From Rheinheimera sp. (lineage in GTDB: Bacteria; Pseudomonadota; Gammaproteobacteria; Enterobacterales; Alteromonadaceae): DNA of 64,000 bases. How positions within the stretch are numbered: position 1 is the stretch's first letter; the number at the start of each line of letters is the position of its first letter. Location: assembly GCF_030824435.1 (NCBI RefSeq), contig NZ_JAVBXS010000023.1, forward strand, positions 1-64,000, given 5' to 3'. The position numbers and the translations under genes were made by a program. The notes below the pieces were generated by a model. That model saw nothing but the letters and a program-made list of their open reading frames with translations. It was not told where the DNA came from and did not search any database. Below are positions 8,681 to 18,309 of the stretch, piece after piece.

Positions 8681-9565
8681 ATGGATCTTCGTAGCGCACA
8701 ACTATTTCAACATTTAGCCAGCAGTCTGAATTTCAGTAAAACCAGTGAGCAGCTCTATGTCAGCCCTTCCACGCTCACCCGCATTATTCAGCGGCTGGAA
8801 GATGATTTAGGGGTGCAGCTGTTTAGCCGAGACAACAGATCGGTACGGCTAACACCAGCCGGCGTGCGTTTTCAGCAGTTTGTGAAAAAGTATCTGGAAG
8901 ACTGGCATCAGTTGCAGGTAGATTTGTCTTTAACCAGCAATGAGTTACAAGGACAACTGCGGTTATTTTGTACTGTCACCGCAAGTTATAGCCACTTGCC
9001 GGATATCCTGGATAAATTCCGTTTGTTATGCCCAAGAGCCGAAATTCAGCTGACAACAGGTGATGCTGCGATGGCATTGGAAAAAGTAAAAAATGATGAA
9101 GCCGATGTTGCGCTGGCAGTGTACCCACCCAACTTACCACTGAATATCGCTTTTTCCAGCATCGCCAAGTTGCCGCTGCAGCTGATAGCGCCAGTGGTGC
9201 CCTGCAAAGTAAATGATTTATTAAACGAAATACCTATTCGCTGGCAGGATATTCCAATGATAGTGCCTGAACATGGGCCGGCGCGCAGCAGGCTGGATCA
9301 ATGGTTAAAAGCGGAAAACTTCAGCCCCAATATGGTAGCCAAAGTAGAAGGCCATGAAGCTATGGTCAGTATGGTGGCGCTTGGCACTGGTGTGGCCGTC
9401 GTTCCTGAGCCAGTTGTGCAGCACAGTCCGGTGCGGGAACGGGTGCGTACAGTAGCCCTTGATTATCAGTTTGAACCTTTTGATTTGGGTATTTGTATGC
9501 AATCCAAAAGGTTACATGAACCCCTGATGCGGGCCTTCTGGCAAATTGCCGCTGAGCGGAAATAA
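8681..9565 (+). CDS. ilvY: LysR-type activator of ilvC (IlvY)
   Basis: Transcription factor that activates ilvC when the enzyme's substrates accumulate. The 294-residue protein has the LysR winged helix-turn-helix at 1-60 (LNFSKTSEQLYVSPSTLTRIIQ) and an effector domain from about 90. The starting sequence MDLRSAQLFQHLA and position divergent from ilvC identify it as IlvY rather than another LysR member. ATG 8681 was chosen over an in-frame TTG at 8660, which lies inside the operator. No strong ribosome site is visible. A bidirectional terminator follows. Confidence 0.93.
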   Translation: MDLRSAQLFQHLASSLNFSKTSEQLYVSPSTLTRIIQRLEDDLGVQLFSRDNRSVRLTPAGVRFQQFVKKYLEDWHQLQVDLSLTSNELQGQLRLFCTVTASYSHLPDILDKFRLLCPRAEIQLTTGDAAMALEKVKNDEADVALAVYPPNLPLNIAFSSIAKLPLQLIAPVVPCKVNDLLNEIPIRWQDIPMIVPEHGPARSRLDQWLKAENFSPNMVAKVEGHEAMVSMVALGTGVAVVPEPVVQHSPVRERVRTVALDYQFEPFDLGICMQSKRLHEPLMRAFWQIAAERK

Positions 9566-9658
9566 CCTTGGGTAAGGCGCTTCTTTGTGAACTGAATTTC
9601 AATAACGAACTTCACGTTAGATGATGGCTTTATGCTGGTGGCCCCAACATCCAGCCGT

Positions 9659-9687
9659 AAAAAACCGGCGTTAAAGCCGGTTTTTTT
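9659..9687. terminator. Bidirectional terminator between ilvY and sspB
   Basis: AACCGGC and GCCGGTT pair around a six-base loop, with A and T runs on the two sides, so it can stop both converging transcripts. Confidence 0.88.
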
Positions 9688-9712
9688 AGCAATCAAGCTA
9701 TTCAATTTTTAA

Positions 9713-10165
9713 TTATTTAATCACCCGCAGATGTGAAGGCCTTTTTGGCTTATCGTCCGGCTCAGTAGGTTCTGGGGTTTCAGTTTGTGCTACCACAGGC
9801 TCAGCTTCGTCATCCAGCAGCTCTTCGGCCAATAACTCGTCATCATCTTCTTCTGCGGTAAACATAGTGCCAGCGCCATTTTCACGGGCATAAATGGCCA
9901 GCACTGCACGCTGCGGAATATAAAGTGCAAAAGGGCTACCGCCAAAACGAGCGTTAAAAGTCACAGCATCATTGCCAAGTAACAGGTTACCTACAGCAGA
10001 TGGGTTAATATTCAGCACTATCTGGCCATTTTGTACGTGCTGGAGCGGCACTTTAACACCAGGTAAAGTTGCGTCCACCACCAGATAAGGCGTCAGATTG
10101 TTGTCCACTATCCACTCGTAAAATGCACGCAGTAAATAAGGGCGGTTTGGGGTCATTTTTAGCAC
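9713..10165 (-). CDS. sspB: ClpXP adaptor protein SspB
   Basis: Adaptor that binds ssrA-tagged and some other substrates and hands them to the ClpXP protease. The 150-residue protein opens with PNRPYLLRAFYEWI and has LVVDATLPGVKVP, GQIVLNINPSAVGNL and VLAIYARENGAGTMF, all family signatures. After these comes an acidic, low-complexity linker and a short basic tail ending RPSHLRVIK, the segment that docks on ClpX. It follows sspA by 10 bases and is co-transcribed with it, as in other gammaproteobacteria. Confidence 0.96.
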   Translation of the reverse strand: MLKMTPNRPYLLRAFYEWIVDNNLTPYLVVDATLPGVKVPLQHVQNGQIVLNINPSAVGNLLLGNDAVTFNARFGGSPFALYIPQRAVLAIYARENGAGTMFTAEEDDDELLAEELLDDEAEPVVAQTETPEPTEPDDKPKRPSHLRVIK

Positions 10166-10175
10166 TGTTGCACCC

Positions 10176-10814
10176 TCAATAGTGGCTGTTACGGCGGATT
10201 TCGCGTTCAGCTTCAGTCAGCGATTGTTGGAAAGCATCGCGCTCGAACAGACGGATCATGTAGTTTTTCAGCGCCTTAGCACCGGAGCCAGACAGCTCAA
10301 TGCCCAGAAGTGGTAAACGCCATAATAAAGCCGACATATAACAATCCAGCAGGCTGTATTCTTCACTCATAAAATAGGGTGTTTCCTGAAACAACGGTGC
10401 TATCGATAACAGGCTTTCGCGTAAATCACGTCTTGCTTCTGCCGCATCTTCACCATCTGACAGGATTTTTTCTGCCATACCGTACCAGTCATGTTTAATA
10501 CGATACATCATCAGGCGGGTTTTACCACGCTCTACCGGATACACAGGCAACAGCGGTGGATGCGGAAAACGCTCGTCCAGGTATTCCATAATGATATCTG
10601 CCTGGTACAAGGCTAAATCCCGATCCAGCAAGGTAGGCAAAGAACCATAAGGATTAACCTCATAGACGTCTTCCGGCAGGTTATCCCTGCTGACCAGCAG
10701 AATATCAGCACTCACACCTTTTTCTGCCAGCACCATTCTGACCTGATGGCTGTACATGTCGTCGGCCGATGCAAACAACGTCATAGCAGAGCGCCTGTTG
10801 GCAGGTATCGCCAT
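10176..10814 (-). CDS. sspA: Stringent starvation protein A
   Basis: RNA polymerase-associated protein of glutathione-S-transferase fold that influences transcription in stationary phase and acid stress. The 212-residue protein has a thioredoxin-like N-terminal domain (SHQVRMVLAEKGV, NPYGSLPTLLDRDLALY) and an all-helical C-terminal domain. The start is ATG 10814, preceded at five bases by GGAGG; this gives MAIPANRRSAMTLFAS. It is the first gene of the sspA-sspB pair, separated from petC by a terminator. Confidence 0.95.
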   Translation of the reverse strand: MAIPANRRSAMTLFASADDMYSHQVRMVLAEKGVSADILLVSRDNLPEDVYEVNPYGSLPTLLDRDLALYQADIIMEYLDERFPHPPLLPVYPVERGKTRLMMYRIKHDWYGMAEKILSDGEDAAEARRDLRESLLSIAPLFQETPYFMSEEYSLLDCYMSALLWRLPLLGIELSGSGAKALKNYMIRLFERDAFQQSLTEAEREIRRNSHY

Positions 10815-10841
10815 GAATTCCTCCGGTAAATTTAAAACGGC

Positions 10842-10863
10842 AAAAGGGGCCACCAGGCCCCTT
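10842..10863 (-). terminator. Terminator of the petABC operon
   Basis: On the minus strand AAGGGGCC, a four-base loop and GGCCCCTT are followed by a short T run, between petC and sspA. Confidence 0.75.
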
Positions 10864-10882
10864 ATTTGTCAGCTTGACTGAC

Positions 10883-11623
10883 TCAGTGAACGTCTTTCCA
10901 GTACTCTTTCTTCAGCAGGAATGCCAGCACAAAGAAAATAAGTAAGAAGATCATCACTTTAATACCGAGGCTATGAGATTCCAGCTTGGAAGGTTCACCT
11001 GTGTATTCCAGATAGTTCACCAGATCAGCCACAGCACGGTCGTATTCTTCTGCGCTCAGCTCACCGGTTTCATCCGCCACAATACCAACGTACACTTCTT
11101 TGGAAACACCATCAACCAGACGGGTTTCGTACTTTTTATGTGGTACACCCTGCAGCTCTTGCAGTACATGAGGCATACCCACCAGCGGGAACACGTCGTT
11201 GTTCACGCCAAAAGGACGGCTTGGATCCGCATAAAAAGAACGTAAATAAGTGTATAGCCAGTCCGGGCCACGCACCCGGGCGACGTTAGTTAAATCTGGT
11301 GGTGGTGCACCAAACCAACGGGCCAGATCAGCTTTTGGCGCCGCGTTTTTAATAAAGTCGCCTACTTTATTGGCGGTAAAAGCCAGTTCCTGCATACCTA
11401 CTTCGTCCGGAATGCCCAGATCGCGGAAAGTACGGGAATAACGCTGATATTCCATCTGGTGACAACCCAGACAGTAGTTCTGGAACATTTTGGCTCCCCG
11501 TTGCAGCGACTCTTTGTCGTGCAAATCAATAGGTGCTTTGTCCAGGTGAACAGCAGGCCCACCTGCCGCCAGCGCAGCAGATGATGCAACCAGTGCCAGT
11601 ACTGAGAATAACTGTTTCAGCAT
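10883..11623 (-). CDS. petC: Cytochrome c1 of the bc1 complex
   Basis: Haem-bearing subunit that passes electrons from the Rieske protein to soluble cytochrome c. The 246-residue protein has a cleavable signal peptide (MLKQLFSVLALVASSAALAA), one haem c site CLGCH at 51-55, and a C-terminal membrane anchor (VMIFLLIFFVLAFLLKKEYW). It is the third gene of petABC, starting one base inside the petB stop, so translation is probably coupled. Confidence 0.96.
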   Translation of the reverse strand: MLKQLFSVLALVASSAALAAGGPAVHLDKAPIDLHDKESLQRGAKMFQNYCLGCHQMEYQRYSRTFRDLGIPDEVGMQELAFTANKVGDFIKNAAPKADLARWFGAPPPDLTNVARVRGPDWLYTYLRSFYADPSRPFGVNNDVFPLVGMPHVLQELQGVPHKKYETRLVDGVSKEVYVGIVADETGELSAEEYDRAVADLVNYLEYTGEPSKLESHSLGIKVMIFLLIFFVLAFLLKKEYWKDVH

Positions 11624-12897
11624 TATGATAACCTCACAGGCAGTGGCTTGGTTTTTTCATTTTTACTGTACAACCACAGTAAACCGAAGAACGCAAAATA
11701 AGTGAAAGAGAAAATTTGCGCCAGCAGTGTATAAGTTGGCGTTGCCGGCAGCACACCTAACACACCTAACACCACGAAGCTGATACAGAAATTCACCAGA
11801 TTCAGTTTATGCAAAGTACTGCGGTAACGTACTGAACGCACCGGGCAACGATCTAACCATGGTAATAACGCCAGGAAGATAATGGCCAGGAACATAAAAA
11901 TGGCACCAAACAGCTGATCAGGAACAGCACGCAGAATGGCGTAGAATGGTGTGAAGTACCAGACTGGCGCAATGTGATCAGGAGTTTTCATTGGGTTGGC
12001 TGGTTCGAAGTTTGGCGCTTCCAGGAAATAACCACCACCTTCAGGTGCAAAGAAAATAACAGCACAGAACACCAGCAGGAAACCAACCACACCAACGATA
12101 TCTTTCACCGTGTAATAGGGGTGGAAAGGAATAGCGTCAACGATGATTTTTTTGCCACCTTTGGTGAAATATTCGTGGAAAGTAAATTTGTCTGACACGT
12201 TGTTATCGATTTTTGTGCCGTCGTTTGCACGTTTCACATCGATACCATCCGGGTTGTTTGAACCCACTTCGTGCAGTGCAATGATATGCAGGAATACCAA
12301 AATCACTAATACCAGCGGCAGGGCAATAACGTGCAGGGCGAAAAAGCGGTTTAAGGTCGCACCTGAAATAACGTAGTCACCACGGATCCACAAAGTTAAA
12401 TCATCACCAATACCCGGAATAACACCGAAGATAGAGATAATAACCTGCGCACCCCAGAACGACATCTGACCCCATGGCAGCAAATAACCCATAAAGGCTT
12501 CAGCCATTAATACCAGGAAAATCAGCATACCGAAGATCCACAGCAGTTCCCGTGGTTTCTGATAAGAGCCGTACATCATGCCACGCAGCATGTGCAGGTA
12601 AACCACCACAAAGAAGGCAGAAGCACCGGTGGAGTGCATATAACGCAACAACCAGCCGTAATCAACATCACGCATGATGTATTCAACTGACGCAAAAGCA
12701 CGTTCAGCTGAAGGTTCAAAGTTCATTGTTAACCAGATACCGGTCAGGATCTGGTTCACCAGCACTAACATCGCCAAAGAGCCGAAGAAGTACCAGAAGT
12801 TGAAGTTTTTCGGCGCCGGATACTGCATTACATGGAGGTTCATTTTCTCCATAAATGGCATGCGGTATTCGATCCAGTTCATGAAATTTTTAAACAT
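11623..12897 (-). CDS. petB: Cytochrome b of the bc1 complex
   Basis: Membrane core of the ubiquinol-cytochrome c reductase, holding both b haems and the two quinone sites. The 424-residue protein is strongly hydrophobic and includes the family motifs GYLLPWGQMSFWGAQV, FALHVIALPLVLV and the PEWY-equivalent PVWYFTPFYAIL at the Qo site. The change of PEWY to PVWY is seen in some proteobacterial lineages. It overlaps petA and petC by one base at each end. Confidence 0.97.
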   Translation of the reverse strand: MFKNFMNWIEYRMPFMEKMNLHVMQYPAPKNFNFWYFFGSLAMLVLVNQILTGIWLTMNFEPSAERAFASVEYIMRDVDYGWLLRYMHSTGASAFFVVVYLHMLRGMMYGSYQKPRELLWIFGMLIFLVLMAEAFMGYLLPWGQMSFWGAQVIISIFGVIPGIGDDLTLWIRGDYVISGATLNRFFALHVIALPLVLVILVFLHIIALHEVGSNNPDGIDVKRANDGTKIDNNVSDKFTFHEYFTKGGKKIIVDAIPFHPYYTVKDIVGVVGFLLVFCAVIFFAPEGGGYFLEAPNFEPANPMKTPDHIAPVWYFTPFYAILRAVPDQLFGAIFMFLAIIFLALLPWLDRCPVRSVRYRSTLHKLNLVNFCISFVVLGVLGVLPATPTYTLLAQIFSFTYFAFFGLLWLYSKNEKTKPLPVRLS

Positions 12898-13487
12898 CAG
12901 GCAGTCCCCTCGTCAGCACCGATGGTCAGCGTACTGTCATCAGTGAACATATATGGTGGGATCATCAGGTTTTTTGGCGCCGGAACACCAGAGAACACCC
13001 GACCAGCCATATCGTAGGTAGAACCATGGCATGGGCAGAAGAAACCAGATGCAATACCTTCAACATGGGCGTCGAAGTCATTCATTTTATAAGTTGGAGA
13101 ACAACCTAAGTGAGTACAGATACCAACAGCAACAAAAATCTCTGGTTTTTTCGAGCGATGCTGGTTTTTGGCATAAGCCGGTTGTTGTTCATCTTCTGAA
13201 GCAGGATCTCTTAACTGACTTTCAACTGCTGTTAAGGTCTGCAACATTTCTGGGGTACGTTTTACAACCCACACCGGTTTACCGCGCCATTCCACCCGAA
13301 TTAACTGACCTGGCTCGAGTTTGCTGATATTTGCCGTTACAGCTGCACCAGCTTGTTTGGCTTTTTCACTCGGGTTCCAGGACGCAATAAAGGGAACGGC
13401 TGCTCCAACTGCACCAACGCCACCTACTACTGAGGTTGCGATAGTGAGGAAGCGACGGCGACCATGATCGACTGGCGCATTGCTCAT
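12897..13487 (-). CDS. petA: Rieske iron-sulfur subunit of the bc1 complex
   Basis: Carries the 2Fe-2S cluster that takes the first electron from ubiquinol. The 196-residue protein has a twin-arginine type start ([12 protein letters not shown]) with one N-terminal membrane anchor, and cluster boxes CTHLGC (124-129) and CPCHGS (151-156) giving two Cys and two His ligands. It is the first gene of petABC. A possible -10 (TATAAT on the minus strand at 13550-13555) lies about 60 bases upstream, with no good -35. Confidence 0.96.
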   Translation of the reverse strand: MSNAPVDHGRRRFLTIATSVVGGVGAVGAAVPFIASWNPSEKAKQAGAAVTANISKLEPGQLIRVEWRGKPVWVVKRTPEMLQTLTAVESQLRDPASEDEQQPAYAKNQHRSKKPEIFVAVGICTHLGCSPTYKMNDFDAHVEGIASGFFCPCHGSTYDMAGRVFSGVPAPKNLMIPPYMFTDDSTLTIGADEGTA

Positions 13488-14018
13488 CCACTCATCTCCA
13501 CGTTAACGCTTAAACTTTATACGATTTAAGCGGCTGAATTTCAGCGATTATTATAAGTTGAAAAATACGGCGGATCATAATGAAAAGCCCTGCCTGATAC
13601 AAGGATTTAGGCTGAATCTCTTGGCTGCTTCAGGACTATTTTTTTCGCTTTTGTTTGATCCGGCACAAGGTCAGCAAACAACAGGCAATTTTTTACAAAA
13701 TACTAACGCCAGAGCCTTGCTTTTACCTGCGGCAATAACGTGCAAACTATAGCAGCAGCTGTTTAAAAATGAGCGGAAACATTAGTGGAAAATCAATCAG
13801 ATGAGATAAAAGTAGCAAAAAAACATTTGAGCAGGCTCAGAATCCTGAAAAGCCGGGACTGTTGATTGATAACTGCGGGGCAGATTGTTATCAAGCAAGA
13901 ACGCGAATTTACCGCACAACAGCCCTGTCATGGCTGCGTCGATATTGTAAAAAGCTGTTTCAGCCTTTTTCATCAGCCAAAACCTGAACAACAAGCCAAC
14001 CCCTTCAACGACAGAGAT
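13488..14018. other. Intergenic stretch upstream of petA; no gene seen
   Basis: About 530 bases between petA and the rpsI terminator. Short open frames exist on both strands but lack ribosome sites and protein-like character. The end nearest petA should hold its promoter and leader; the rest shows nothing I can name. Confidence 0.5.
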
Positions 14019-14047
14019 AAAAAAACCCGGCACCAGGCCGGGTTTTT
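14019..14047. terminator. Terminator of rplM-rpsI (bidirectional shape)
   Basis: AAACCCGGC and GCCGGGTTT pair around a five-base loop, with T runs on both sides; it lies 18 bases after the rpsI stop. Confidence 0.9.
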
Positions 14048-14064
14048 GCAACAGTAAAAACGAA

Positions 14065-14457
14065 TTAACGTTTTGAGTACTGTGGACGTTTACGGGCTTT
14101 ATGCAGACCGACTTTCTTACGTTCAACTTTACGCGCATCGCGGGTTACGAAACCGGCTTTACGCAGTGCTGGACGCAGAGTTTCGTCGAACTCCATTAAT
14201 GCACGGGTGATACCGTGACGGATAGCGCCGGCCTGACCAGAAATACCACCACCTTTAACAGTGATGTACATGTCAAACTTGCCAACCATTTCAACTAACT
14301 CTAATGGTTGCATAACAACCATACGAGCAGTTTCACGACCAAAGTATTCAGTGATAGTGCGTTGGTTGATAACGATGTTACCAGCGCCCGCTTTCAGGAA
14401 TACACGTGCTGTAGAGGTCTTACGACGACCAGTACCGTAATATTGATTCTGTGCCAT
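14065..14457 (-). CDS. rpsI: 30S ribosomal protein S9
   Basis: Small-subunit protein whose C-terminal tail reaches the P-site tRNA. The 130 residues match the family length exactly, from [20 protein letters not shown] to the basic tail [11 protein letters not shown]. It follows rplM by 16 bases in the usual two-gene operon. Confidence 0.99.
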   Translation of the reverse strand: MAQNQYYGTGRRKTSTARVFLKAGAGNIVINQRTITEYFGRETARMVVMQPLELVEMVGKFDMYITVKGGGISGQAGAIRHGITRALMEFDETLRPALRKAGFVTRDARKVERKKVGLHKARKRPQYSKR

Positions 14458-14473
14458 TATCGATATGCTCCGC

Positions 14474-14902
14474 TTAGATGTCTAAAACTTGTGGTTGCTG
14501 GGCAGCATGTTGATGCTCTGCGCCTGCATACACTTTCAACTTACGGAACATAGCGCGACCCAGTGGACCTTTAGGCAGCATGCCTTTGATCGCAGTCTCA
14601 AGCACCATCTCAGGTTTCTTTTCCAGCAGCTTCTCGAAAGTGATTTCTTTGATGCCACCTGGGAAACCAGAGTGAGAGTAGTACTTTTTGTTTTTCGCTT
14701 TGTTGCCAGTTACAGTCACTTTGTCAGCGTTAACTACAATGATGTAGTCGCCGGTGTCAACGTGTGGCGTGTATTCTGGCTTGTGCTTTCCGCGTAAACG
14801 AAGAGCGATTTCAGTTGCGATACGACCCAGGGTTTTGCCTGCGGCATCAACAACGAACCAGTCGCGTGTTACGCTTTCTGGTTTAGCAGTAAAAGTTTTC
14901 AT
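14474..14902 (-). CDS. rplM: 50S ribosomal protein L13
   Basis: Early-assembly large-subunit protein. With start ATG 14902 it is 142 residues, the E. coli length, beginning [15 protein letters not shown] and ending [13 protein letters not shown]. Family signatures are [15 protein letters not shown] and [19 protein letters not shown]. The leader of about 130 bases is long enough for the autogenous control known for this operon, but I did not identify a defined structure. Confidence 0.99.
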   Translation of the reverse strand: MKTFTAKPESVTRDWFVVDAAGKTLGRIATEIALRLRGKHKPEYTPHVDTGDYIIVVNADKVTVTGNKAKNKKYYSHSGFPGGIKEITFEKLLEKKPEMVLETAIKGMLPKGPLGRAMFRKLKVYAGAEHQHAAQQPQVLDI

Positions 14903-15036
14903 CAAACTATCCAAAAAATTATCAGTTACACCTCACATAACCTTCGGGCAAAGATTATGTCGTTTATCGAACCCCTTCGAGTTCATCAAACTGCCAGGCT
15001 ACGGCAGATTCAGGCTGTAACGTGGGCCGGCCGCGG

Positions 15037-15066
15037 ATTATATATTAACCAATGGCAAAAAACAGC
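15037..15066 (-). promoter_or_regulatory. Probable rplM-rpsI promoter with GC-rich discriminator
   Basis: On the minus strand a perfect TATAAT follows an AT-rich stretch and is followed at once by CCGCGGCCGGCCC. A GC-rich discriminator is typical of stable-RNA and ribosomal-protein promoters under stringent control. The -35 is weak (a T run). Confidence 0.5.
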
Positions 15067-15112
15067 TTTTTTTCCGAAAAAAATCAACCTGCAGCCCAGA
15101 CAGCAAAATGGG

Positions 15113-16225
15113 TTATGGCAAATGAGCCAGCGCCAGGTAGTCGTGGGATTGCATCTCTTGCAACCGGCTTAAACAACGTTTGAATTCAAAGGACAAAATC
15201 CCCTGACTGTAGAGTTGCTCCATCGGCACTTCTGCGGAAATAATCAGCTTAACTTTGCGTTCATAAAACTCATCAACCAGCGCAATAAAACGCCGCGCCA
15301 CATCATCATTGGTCTGTCCCATCACTTTGGCGTTGGCCAACAGCACCGTATGATAAATTTTGCTGAGCTCCATATAATCGTATTGACTGCGGGCAGATTC
15401 ACACAGCTCGCTAAATTCAAACCAGACCACACCTTCTGCTTCCCAGCAGGTTTGTAACTTGCGGTGGGCAATTTCAATCACCGCTTGCTGCTGGCGGGGT
15501 TCCAGCGATAACGCATTAAAATAACTCAATAAATTATCTTGCGCTGCTTGATCAAGCGGCGAGTGGTAAATTTCAGCCTGAGTTAAAGTACGTAAACGGT
15601 AGTCAATACCACTGTCCACATTCACCACTTCAGTGTGCTGTTTGATCAGCGCAATAGCAGGCAAAAAACGCGCTCGTTGCAAACCGTTTTTATAAAGACC
15701 ATCAGGCTCAATATTGGAGGTTGCCACCAGCGTAATACCACGCGCAAACAACGCCTGCATTAAGGTGCCGAGGATCATAGCGTCGGTAATATCAGAGACA
15801 AAAAATTCATCAAAACACAAAATATCGGTTTGCGCTTTAAACCTGTCGGCCACCAGTTCCAGCGGATTAGGCTGTCCGGCAAATTCAGTTAAGTCTTCAT
15901 GCACTTTGTGCATAAAACGGTGAAAGTGAATACGCAGTTTGCGTGTGGTTGGCAGGCAATCAAAGAAGGTATCTACCAGATAAGTTTTGCCTCGCCCTAC
16001 CCCACCCCAAAAATACAAACCGCGTAGTGGCTGCTGCACCGGCTTTTTGCCGGTCAGTTTTTGCCAGAATGACAATGTCACCGGCTGCTGCTGACAAAAG
16101 TCATCATATAACCTTTGCAACTGCGTGACGGCATGTTGTTGGGCGGCATCAAAATGAAAATCCGGACGCTGTAAATCAAGCTGATACTTTTGCTGTGGTG
16201 TCATGGTATGAACTGCAGAAGGCAT
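15113..16225 (-). CDS. zapE: Cell division ATPase ZapE
   Basis: AFG1-family ATPase that in E. coli joins the Z-ring late in constriction and is needed under heat or low oxygen. The 370-residue protein has Walker A GGVGRGKT (74-81), Walker B ILCFDEFFVSD with Asp139-Glu140, and the family core PTTRKLRIHFHRFM and NGLQRARFLP. The place between rplM and zapG is the conserved zapE locus, which separates it from the paralogue at 4633. ATG 16204 is an alternative start; neither has a strong ribosome site. Confidence 0.95.
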   Translation of the reverse strand: MPSAVHTMTPQQKYQLDLQRPDFHFDAAQQHAVTQLQRLYDDFCQQQPVTLSFWQKLTGKKPVQQPLRGLYFWGGVGRGKTYLVDTFFDCLPTTRKLRIHFHRFMHKVHEDLTEFAGQPNPLELVADRFKAQTDILCFDEFFVSDITDAMILGTLMQALFARGITLVATSNIEPDGLYKNGLQRARFLPAIALIKQHTEVVNVDSGIDYRLRTLTQAEIYHSPLDQAAQDNLLSYFNALSLEPRQQQAVIEIAHRKLQTCWEAEGVVWFEFSELCESARSQYDYMELSKIYHTVLLANAKVMGQTNDDVARRFIALVDEFYERKVKLIISAEVPMEQLYSQGILSFEFKRCLSRLQEMQSHDYLALAHLP

Positions 16226-16332
16226 TGGCCGTTCAGGCGATTAAAATTAACCGGTATAGTAACACGGCTTACCACTCTGTTTAAGAAGTTAGGTTACACT
16301 AGAAAAGATTTGAGCAGTTTTCAGGAGTTTTT

Positions 16333-16788
16333 ATGAGTTTATCTATGGCATTAGTCTGGTTTGCTGCAGGTTTAATTGCAGGTGCTGTCGCCGCCCGCCT
16401 ATTCAGTTTACGGCAATTTAATCAACATAAGTTGCAGCTTGAGCTCGACGAAAGCCGGCAACAGTTACAAAAGTATCGCACCGACGTTTCTCAGCATCTG
16501 GACACCACCCATCAGCTGATGGCGCAGTTGCAGGACAATTATGAAAAAATTGCCCGCCATATGGCCAGAACCAAGATGCAGTTGATTGAGCGCCCTGGTT
16601 ATACCGAAAACACCGAGTTGAACTATTTATCCACAGATACTGCTGAACAAATCCGGTTATCTATTGACCAAATCGATGAGAAACGCCGCAGAAAAGCTGA
16701 AGTTCGCACTGAGCAACCACTTGATTATGCGGGTCATTCCAGCGGTATCTTAAAAACTTTCTCAACAGAAAAAAAATCGGAAGTCTGA
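16333..16788 (+). CDS. zapG: ZapG/YhcB (DUF1043) inner-membrane envelope protein
   Basis: Single-span inner-membrane protein linked to cell division and envelope synthesis in E. coli. The 151 residues comprise a membrane helix at about 4-24 (SMALVWFAAGLIAGAVAARL), a long helical or coiled-coil region rich in Gln and Leu, and the DUF1043 signature MAQLQDNYEKIARHMA. A good ribosome site (CAGGAG) precedes ATG 16333. It is divergent from zapE and just upstream of degQ, the standard arrangement. Confidence 0.92.
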   Translation: MSLSMALVWFAAGLIAGAVAARLFSLRQFNQHKLQLELDESRQQLQKYRTDVSQHLDTTHQLMAQLQDNYEKIARHMARTKMQLIERPGYTENTELNYLSTDTAEQIRLSIDQIDEKRRRKAEVRTEQPLDYAGHSSGILKTFSTEKKSEV

Positions 16789-16815
16789 AACTTTTTTTAT
16801 CGGGGTGAGTCTCTA
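16787..16815 (+). promoter_or_regulatory. Possible sigmaE-type promoter upstream of degQ
   Basis: GAAACTT and GTCTCT are spaced about as in sigmaE promoters (GGAACTT and TCTGA-like). The match is partial, and it overlaps the zapG stop codon. DegS is the sensor protease for sigmaE, so control of this locus by sigmaE would make sense, but this is a weak call. Confidence 0.25.
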
Positions 16816-16846
16816 GAGGCAGTGTTCCTATGGAGACAAACCCCAA

Positions 16847-18208
16847 ATGAAAATGAAGTTATCTGTTGTCACCGCCAGTGTACTGGCTGCCTTTTTATTG
16901 ACAAATCCAGCGCCGGTCTCTGCTAAATTACCCTTTTTTGGCGCTGAATCCGGCGAACAAATGCCAAGTCTGGCGCCCATGCTGGAAAAAGTCACTCCGG
17001 CCGTGGTCAATATTAATGTGGCGGGTAACCGTGAAGTGCGGCAACGTTTGCCAGACGCCTTCCAGCAATTCTTCGGACAAAATGAATTACGCCGGGAACA
17101 ACCTTTCCGCGGTCTGGGTTCAGGTGTCATTATTGATGCCGACAAAGGTTATGTTGTTACTAACTCTCACGTGATTAATCAAGCCAGCGAAATTCAGGTC
17201 ACACTGACCGATGGCCGCACTTTTGAAGCAAAAAAAATCGGTGAAGATCCGGACAGCGACATTGCACTGCTGCAAATCAAAGCCGATAACCTGACTGCTA
17301 TTAAAATTTCTGATTCTGACAATCTGCGGGTTGGCGACTACACAGTGGCCATTGGTAATCCTTTTGGTTTAGGCCAGACAGTCACATCCGGTATCGTCAG
17401 TGCTCTGGGCCGTGGTGGTTTAGACATTGAAAAATATGAAGACTTTATTCAAACCGATGCTGCAATTAACAGTGGTAATTCAGGTGGTGCTTTAGTCAAC
17501 CTCAGAGGTGAACTCATCGGCATTAACACCGCTATTCTGGGACCCAATGGCGGTAATATCGGCATCGGCTTTGCAATCCCTTCCACTATGATGAAAAATC
17601 TGGTCAGTCAGATTATTGAATACGGTGAAGTCAAACGTGGTGTGCTTGGTATTGAGGGCAATGATCTGAATGCAGAGCTTGCCAAAGCCATGAAAGTGAA
17701 ATCTTCCAAAGGGGTATTTGTTGGCCGGGTTACACCGGACAGTGGTGCCGATAAAGCAGGTATTCAATCGGGCGATGTCATTGTCAGCCTGAATGGCAAA
17801 ACTATTTCATCTATGTCTGAACTCAGAGCCAAAGTAGGTACTTTAGGTGTAGGTAAATCGGTGAAGCTGGGTATTTTGCGTGAAGATAAACAACTGGATC
17901 TCGACGTCAAACTCTCATCAGCTGACCAGGCAAATGTAACTGCAGGCAATTTGCATGACATGCTTGCCGGCGCCAACTTTGCAAACGGCAAAACAGCAGA
18001 TGGCACTGCAGGAGTTGCAATTGCTGAGGTTGCCGCCGGCTCACCGGCTGCGCGGCTTGGTTTACAAAAAGGCGATGTGATTATTGGTGTTGCCCGCACC
18101 AAAGTTGACACTGTCGCCGAACTCAGAGAAGTACTGAGTAAAGCCCAGGGTGTGATTGCGTTACAGGTTCAGCGGGAAGATAATGTTTATTATGTGTTGA
18201 TCCGCTAA
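16847..18208 (+). CDS. degQ: Periplasmic serine endoprotease/chaperone DegQ (Do family)
   Basis: Degrades or holds misfolded periplasmic proteins. The 453-residue protein has a signal peptide (MKMKLSVVTASVLAAFLL...PVSA), a trypsin-like domain with triad His108 (TNSHVI), Asp138 (SDIALL) and Ser212 (GNSGGA), then two PDZ domains at about 255-345 and 365-450. Two PDZ domains and lack of a membrane anchor separate it from DegS. It could equally be called DegP; position beside degS and the shorter Q-linker region favour DegQ. Confidence 0.94.
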   Translation: MKMKLSVVTASVLAAFLLTNPAPVSAKLPFFGAESGEQMPSLAPMLEKVTPAVVNINVAGNREVRQRLPDAFQQFFGQNELRREQPFRGLGSGVIIDADKGYVVTNSHVINQASEIQVTLTDGRTFEAKKIGEDPDSDIALLQIKADNLTAIKISDSDNLRVGDYTVAIGNPFGLGQTVTSGIVSALGRGGLDIEKYEDFIQTDAAINSGNSGGALVNLRGELIGINTAILGPNGGNIGIGFAIPSTMMKNLVSQIIEYGEVKRGVLGIEGNDLNAELAKAMKVKSSKGVFVGRVTPDSGADKAGIQSGDVIVSLNGKTISSMSELRAKVGTLGVGKSVKLGILREDKQLDLDVKLSSADQANVTAGNLHDMLAGANFANGKTADGTAGVAIAEVAAGSPAARLGLQKGDVIIGVARTKVDTVAELREVLSKAQGVIALQVQREDNVYYVLIR

Positions 18209-18309
18209 ACCGTTGTATTCAGCCTGATGGCCGCAGTTTGCAAAAGCTGCGGCCATGTTGTTTGTTTCTCGTTACTTTTTTCCGCTACAGCTTCGTCCTG
18301 AACAATGTT

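Noticed and set aside
13558-13752. Small plus-strand gene upstream of petA
   Set aside because: TTG start in the petA promoter region, no ribosome site, no recognisable features.
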